A stretch of 64,000 nt of DNA from positions 62,001 through 126,000 of the forward strand of contig NZ_JAPDRJ010000006.1 of assembly GCF_040706535.1 (NCBI RefSeq). The letters run 5' to 3'. Under the pieces are notes generated by a model. That model had not been told where the DNA came from and searched no databases. It worked only from the letters and a program-made list of their open reading frames with translations. This DNA is from Lentisalinibacter orientalis. Its GTDB lineage: Bacteria > Pseudomonadota > Gammaproteobacteria > Steroidobacterales > Woeseiaceae. Position 1 is the first letter of the stretch. The number at the start of each line of letters is the position of its first letter. A program made the translations under genes and the position numbers. Below, one piece after another: positions 60,283 through 64,000 of this stretch.

Positions 60283-62130
60283 ATGTCCACCGAGAACTCC
60301 ATCCGGCAGCAGGAGGAATTCTCCCGGCTGCCGCAGAAGCTGCGCGAGGCCGTATCTGCCCACCAGTCCGGCAAGCTGCAGGAGGCGTATCCCCTGTACC
60401 GGGAGTTCCTGCGGGCGAATCCGGAACACCCGATGGGGCTGCAACTCCTCGGCTTGATGCTTTCCCAGCTCGGCGATTATCCGCGGGCCATCGCCTTCAT
60501 GCAGGAGTCGTTGCGGCTGTTCCCGAAGCAACCGGAAGTCCTGAACAATCTGGGCAACGCGCTGTCACGGGCCGAGAGGCGCGACGAGGCCATCGCCGCC
60601 TACCAGGAGGCCATCCGGCTCGAACCCCGCTACGTCGACGCCCATCGGAACCTGGGCCGCTGCTATCTGCGGCTCGGCAGGCTGGACGACGCCGAGACGA
60701 GTTTCCGGCGCTGCGTGGAGCTCGATCCGAACGACGCTCCCGGCTGGCTCGGCCTCGGCAACGTGTATCAGCGCCGGGAGAACTACGAGACGGCGATCCC
60801 CTGCTATGAGAAGGCGCTGGCTGCGCGCCCGGGCTATGCCCAGGCGCACCACAACAAGGGACTGTGTCTGCGTATGATGATCCGCCCGCAGGAGGCGCTG
60901 GAAGAGTACCGGCGTGCGACGGATCTTGGCCTGGATCGGGCGGAGCTGCATCTCAACACCGGTAATGCCCTGATTGACCTGCACGACGTGGAGGGCGCCA
61001 TTGCCGCGTACCGGCGGGCGCTGGAACGTAACCCGCTGGATGTCGAGAGCCACCGCAACCTGAATACGCTCCTCTGGCAGCAGGAGCAGCTGGACGACTA
61101 CCTGGGTTCGTATCGCCGTGTGCTGGCCGACTTCCCGACCGCGGAGCCGCTGCGTCAGGCCTACGCGATGGCTCTGGCCCAGCAGGCCGATTTCGCCGGC
61201 GCGGAGCAGGTCCTGCGCGAGGGTCTGGCCGAGACGCCGGATTCGGCGGAGCTGAAGAGTCTGCTCGCCTACAGCCTGGAGGGACAGGATCGCTGGGAGG
61301 AAGCGCTGGCGATGCACGCCGAGGCCGTGATCACGACGGCATCGGTCCCTAACCACCGCATCAGCTACGCCCGCGCGCTGCTGGCGTGCCGACGGCCGGA
61401 GGAGGCTCTGGAACAGGCGAAGCAGGGCGCGGCCCTGATGCCGTTCAACCAGCGGGCGCTGGCCTATCTGGGACTTTGCTGGCGGATGCTCGGCGACAGG
61501 CGCGATGCCTATCTGAACGATTACGAGAACCTGGTGGGCGTGTACGAGCTGCCGGTGCCGCCGGGTTACGCGAATATCGGCGAATTCAACGATCGGCTCG
61601 CCGAAGTGCTGAATCCGTTGCACATCGGCAAGCGCCATCCCGCGGAGCAGACGCTCCGGGGCGGCAGCCAGACCATGGGCGACCTGTTCAGCCGCACGGA
61701 GCCGGAGATAAGGGAGTTGGTCGCCTCGCTCCGGCAGTGTATTGCGGATTACATCGCACGTTTCCCGGACAACCCGGAGCACCCGCTGTTCTCCCGCCGC
61801 AGCGAGGGCTTCGACTTCGCCGCTTCCTGGTCCGTGCGGCTGGCGCGCGGCGGCTTCCATACCATGCACATGCATCCGCTCGGCTGGATCAGCTCGGCCT
61901 ACTACGTGCAGGTGCCCGACGAGGTGGCCGAATCCGATGCCCACGGCGGCGGCATCAAGTTCGGCGAGCCGGACATCGACATCGGCGAGTACGGGCAGGC
62001 GCGGCGCCGGATCCAGCCCCAGGTGGGCCGGCTGGTACTGTTCCCGTCCTACATGTGGCACGGCACCGTGCCGTTCGAATCCGACGCGCCCCGCATGACG
62101 GTGGCCTTCGACGTCGTACCGGAGAACTGA
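60283..62130 (+). CDS. TPR protein with 2OG-Fe(II) oxygenase domain
   Basis: This is a 615-residue protein. TPR units fill about 20-420 (for example ALSRAERRDEAIAAYQEAIR, NLGRCYLRLGRLDDAETSF, HHNKGLCLRMMIRPQEALEE). The C-terminal double-stranded beta-helix is of the putative 2OG-Fe(II) oxygenase type: LARGGFHTMHMHPLGWISSA at about 520-539, LVLFPSYMWHGTVPFES with His593, and Arg604 as likely 2-oxoglutarate contact. Hydroxylation of a peptide or protein held by the repeats is the expected chemistry. Its stop overlaps the start of TPR-sulfotransferase 3 (TGATG), so the pair is translationally coupled. That suggests consecutive modification of the same acceptor. Confidence 0.85.
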   Translation: MSTENSIRQQEEFSRLPQKLREAVSAHQSGKLQEAYPLYREFLRANPEHPMGLQLLGLMLSQLGDYPRAIAFMQESLRLFPKQPEVLNNLGNALSRAERRDEAIAAYQEAIRLEPRYVDAHRNLGRCYLRLGRLDDAETSFRRCVELDPNDAPGWLGLGNVYQRRENYETAIPCYEKALAARPGYAQAHHNKGLCLRMMIRPQEALEEYRRATDLGLDRAELHLNTGNALIDLHDVEGAIAAYRRALERNPLDVESHRNLNTLLWQQEQLDDYLGSYRRVLADFPTAEPLRQAYAMALAQQADFAGAEQVLREGLAETPDSAELKSLLAYSLEGQDRWEEALAMHAEAVITTASVPNHRISYARALLACRRPEEALEQAKQGAALMPFNQRALAYLGLCWRMLGDRRDAYLNDYENLVGVYELPVPPGYANIGEFNDRLAEVLNPLHIGKRHPAEQTLRGGSQTMGDLFSRTEPEIRELVASLRQCIADYIARFPDNPEHPLFSRRSEGFDFAASWSVRLARGGFHTMHMHPLGWISSAYYVQVPDEVAESDAHGGGIKFGEPDIDIGEYGQARRRIQPQVGRLVLFPSYMWHGTVPFESDAPRMTVAFDVVPEN

Positions 62131-63770
62131 TGGACGTTTCAGCAGAATTTCGCAGCGCTTTTGAGCAGGCGCGCCGGCTGCACGCGGCCGGGCGGGTGGC
62201 CGAGGCCGAGCAGGCCTATCGCCGGCTGGCCGAGCGCGGCGAGCAGCGGCCGGTCGTCCTGGAGGCCCTGACCGATCTGTACGTGGCCTCGGGCCGGGCG
62301 GACGAGGCCGTCTCCACCATGAACGAGCTGGTGCGCGCGGAGCCGGACAGCCCCTATTACCGGGCCCGGCTCGCCGGCGTGCTGGATGCGACGGGACAGA
62401 CGGATGCCGCCATCCGGCTCTACGAGCACCTGCTGGAGAAGCAGCCGGAGCTCGCGCCCGTGCACTTCAACCTGGCGCTGCTGTACAAGAAGCAGAAGCG
62501 ATACGAGGACGCACTTGCCGCCTATCAGCGGGCCGCGGAACTCGGCATCGACCGGGTGCAGGAGGTCTGGTCGAACATGGGCGTGCTGTACTCTGACATG
62601 CGGCGCCCGGACCATGCCCGGGAGATGTACGAGCGGGCACTTGCGGCCGACCCGGCCTACGTGCCGGCGCTGTTCAACCTGGCCGGGCTGTACGAGGAGT
62701 CCGGCCAGCGGGAGGAGGCCCTCAGGCTGTACGAGCGCATCCTCGGCATCGAGCCCGGCCACGGGGAGTCGCTGGCCCGTATTGTTCATGCCCAGCGCGT
62801 GGCGAGCACCGACGATCCGCTGGTGGGCCGGCTGCGCGAGGCGCTGCAAGCCGGCGACACGGACCCGATCGGCCGCGAGGCCCTGCTGTTCGCACTCGGC
62901 AAGGCACTGGACGACGCCGGCAGCTACGACGAGGCCTTCGCCGCCTATCGTGAGGCCAACGAACTCGGCAAGCGCCGCATGCCGCCGTACGATCCCCGGG
63001 CCGCGGAGGAGGCGGTGGAGCACCTGGTCGGACTGTTCGACCGGGACTGGCTCGAGAAAGCGCAGACCGACGTCGAGGCCGAGCCCGTGTTCATCGTCGG
63101 CCTGTTCCGATCGGGCTCCACGCTGACGGAGCAGATCCTGGGCGCTCATCCGGCGGTCAGTGCAGGCGGCGAGCTGGACCTGGTGCCCTGGCTGATCGGC
63201 CGGCGGCTGGCGCCCTATCCGGACCGGTTGCAGACGATCACGCCGGAGGAGCTGGCCTCGGTTGCGGCGGAATACCGGGAGAAGCAGCGCGAGCTCTTCC
63301 CGGAAGGGGAGCGCATGACCGACAAGCGGCCGGAGAACTTCCTGCACCTCGGCGTCATCCGGGCCATGTTCCCGCGGGCACGCATCATCCATACCCGCCG
63401 TCATGCGCCGGACAACTGCCTGTCCATCTACTTCCAGCAGCTCGGCGGTAACCTGGGCTACTCGACCGACCTCGGCGACATCGCCCATTACTACCGCCAG
63501 CACGAGCGCATCATGGCCCACTGGCAATCCGTCTTCGGCGACGACATGCTCACGGTCGACTACGACGAGCTGGTGAGCGAGCCGGAGCCCGTGGTGCGCC
63601 GCCTGCTCGAGTTCGCGGGACTCGACTGGGATGATCGGGTGCTCGACTTCCAGAACGCCGATACCCGGGTGAAGACGGCCAGTGTCTGGCAGGTGCGTGA
63701 GGGGCTGCAGACCCGCTCCAGCGGGCGCTGGAAGAATTACGAGCAGTATCTGAAAGACCTGCGCTTCTAG
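62130..63770 (+). CDS. TPR-sulfotransferase 3
   Basis: This 546-residue protein starts at ATG 62130, overlapping the oxygenase stop. TPR units span about 5-230 (LHAAGRVAEAEQAYRRLAER, NLALLYKKQKRYEDALAAYQ, YERALAADPAYVPALFNLAG). The sulfotransferase domain starts at about 318 with VFIVGLFRSGSTLTEQILGAH, in which the usual Pro of the PRSGST loop is Phe. TDKRPENFLHLGVIRAMFP, HTRRHAPDNCLSIYFQQL and a closing NADTRVKTASVWQVREGL complete the family pattern. It is the third paralogue within 12 kb and the one coupled to the oxygenase. Confidence 0.87.
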   Translation: MDVSAEFRSAFEQARRLHAAGRVAEAEQAYRRLAERGEQRPVVLEALTDLYVASGRADEAVSTMNELVRAEPDSPYYRARLAGVLDATGQTDAAIRLYEHLLEKQPELAPVHFNLALLYKKQKRYEDALAAYQRAAELGIDRVQEVWSNMGVLYSDMRRPDHAREMYERALAADPAYVPALFNLAGLYEESGQREEALRLYERILGIEPGHGESLARIVHAQRVASTDDPLVGRLREALQAGDTDPIGREALLFALGKALDDAGSYDEAFAAYREANELGKRRMPPYDPRAAEEAVEHLVGLFDRDWLEKAQTDVEAEPVFIVGLFRSGSTLTEQILGAHPAVSAGGELDLVPWLIGRRLAPYPDRLQTITPEELASVAAEYREKQRELFPEGERMTDKRPENFLHLGVIRAMFPRARIIHTRRHAPDNCLSIYFQQLGGNLGYSTDLGDIAHYYRQHERIMAHWQSVFGDDMLTVDYDELVSEPEPVVRRLLEFAGLDWDDRVLDFQNADTRVKTASVWQVREGLQTRSSGRWKNYEQYLKDLRF

Positions 63771-63803
63771 GCGATGGCTAGCCCCGGGTTCGGTCGGGTG
63801 CCG

Positions 63804-64000
63804 TTAGCGCTCGCCGCGCGCTGCGACCAGCGCCCAGGCCAGTGGCACGCCGGTCTCGGGGACGGTCAGCTCGTCGTCCCGCAGCAGGGTGAAGCCCGAC
63901 TCGCGGGCGCGGTCGCAGAGTCCGCGAAAAGCCTCCTCGTCGATCGCCGCCTCGCACATCGAGGCCATGCGCCCGGCATAGGCCTGCACCTCGGCGTCCA
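63804..64000 (-). CDS. C-terminal end of an unidentified protein, cut by the window edge
   Basis: The minus-strand frame is open to the window edge and ends at TAA 63804. The visible 64 or so residues read DAEVQAYAGRMASMCEAAID, then EEAFRGLCDRARESGFTLL and LTVPETGVPLAWALVAARGER. The layout of helix, strand and a final WALVAARG strand resembles the end of a Rossmann-type methyltransferase, but this is a guess. It is convergent with TPR-sulfotransferase 3 with a 33-bp gap. Confidence 0.6.
   Translation of the reverse strand, partial: DAEVQAYAGRMASMCEAAIDEEAFRGLCDRARESGFTLLRDDELTVPETGVPLAWALVAARGER

Noticed and set aside
61386..62129. N-terminal extension of TPR-sulfotransferase 3 to about 794 residues
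   Set aside because: The extra region overlaps the oxygenase gene in another frame and has shadow-like composition. The ATG at 62130 overlapping the upstream stop is the natural start.

Overview
The window looks like a chromosome segment from a high-GC gammaproteobacterium with an exosortase/PEP-CTERM surface system. Evidence for this: three proteins ending in a PEP-CTERM sorting signal, the PEP-CTERM-box response regulator PrsR, a GlrK/QseG/GlrR-type operon, two TonB-dependent receptors, bacterioferritin with its ferredoxin, and multidomain cyclic-di-GMP enzymes. No rRNA or intact tRNA is present, so the lineage is inferred from gene content only.

Positions 1-7831 are the right end of a mosaic genomic island with A+T-richer, atypical sequence. 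It holds the 3' part of a type I restriction subunit (hsdR), an AlpA/excisionase-like regulator, a 43-nt 3' remnant of tRNA-Pro, a GIY-YIG nuclease-like protein, a frameshifted small gene, a 631-residue protein that reads as a degenerate HD-like region plus a C-terminal PD-(D/E)XK-like nuclease, a wrecked FimB-like recombinase and a full-length tyrosine integrase. The island ends at a 3' half of tRNA-Glu (7832-7876) followed by a terminator, which I read as the chromosomal attR.

Positions 7877-19826 are an envelope/exopolysaccharide-associated region: a secreted beta-helix protein, two VanZ-like membrane proteins, an HPr-rel-A cassette (Tat-signal protein, PqqD-like protein, HprK-like kinase, nucleotidyltransferase), a phosphopantetheinyl transferase, an A-PCP-TE NRPS-like protein and two PEP-CTERM proteins. 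Four promoters in the window share a box TGTCGR-N6-WKACAR placed upstream of a sigma-54 -24/-12 element, with exactly 81 nt between box start and TGGC in three of them. PrsR (27177-28559) is the obvious candidate activator, so the HPr-rel-A cassette appears to belong to the PEP-CTERM regulon.

Positions 19828-30157 are seeded with a REP-like palindromic repeat family (GTAG foot plus a covarying hairpin). The family surrounds its likely mobiliser, a RAYT transposase (29550-30029). Repeat copies have supplied stop codons to prsR, to a PEP-CTERM gene and to the RAYT gene, and part of the signal peptide of a Fur-controlled TonB receptor. Interspersed are two acyl-CoA dehydrogenases, an orphan HigA, an AbrB/PIN toxin-antitoxin pair and the bfr/bfd iron-storage pair.

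Positions 30189-51697 are mostly housekeeping or signalling genes: glrR-qseG-glrK, galE, a PKD-metalloprotease lipoprotein, two large c-di-GMP proteins, an N-formylglutamate amidohydrolase-like gene, a YbdK-like ligase, an NTP/NDP-type transporter, VOC and CpcT-DUF1330 proteins, and a porin. Several seams between genes carry short 11-14-nt tandem duplications.

Positions 51764-63770 are a cluster of three TPR-sulfotransferases and one TPR-2OG-Fe(II) oxygenase around a 967-residue TonB-dependent receptor, which suggests a peptide- or protein-modification and uptake locus. The window closes in the 3' end of an unidentified minus-strand gene.
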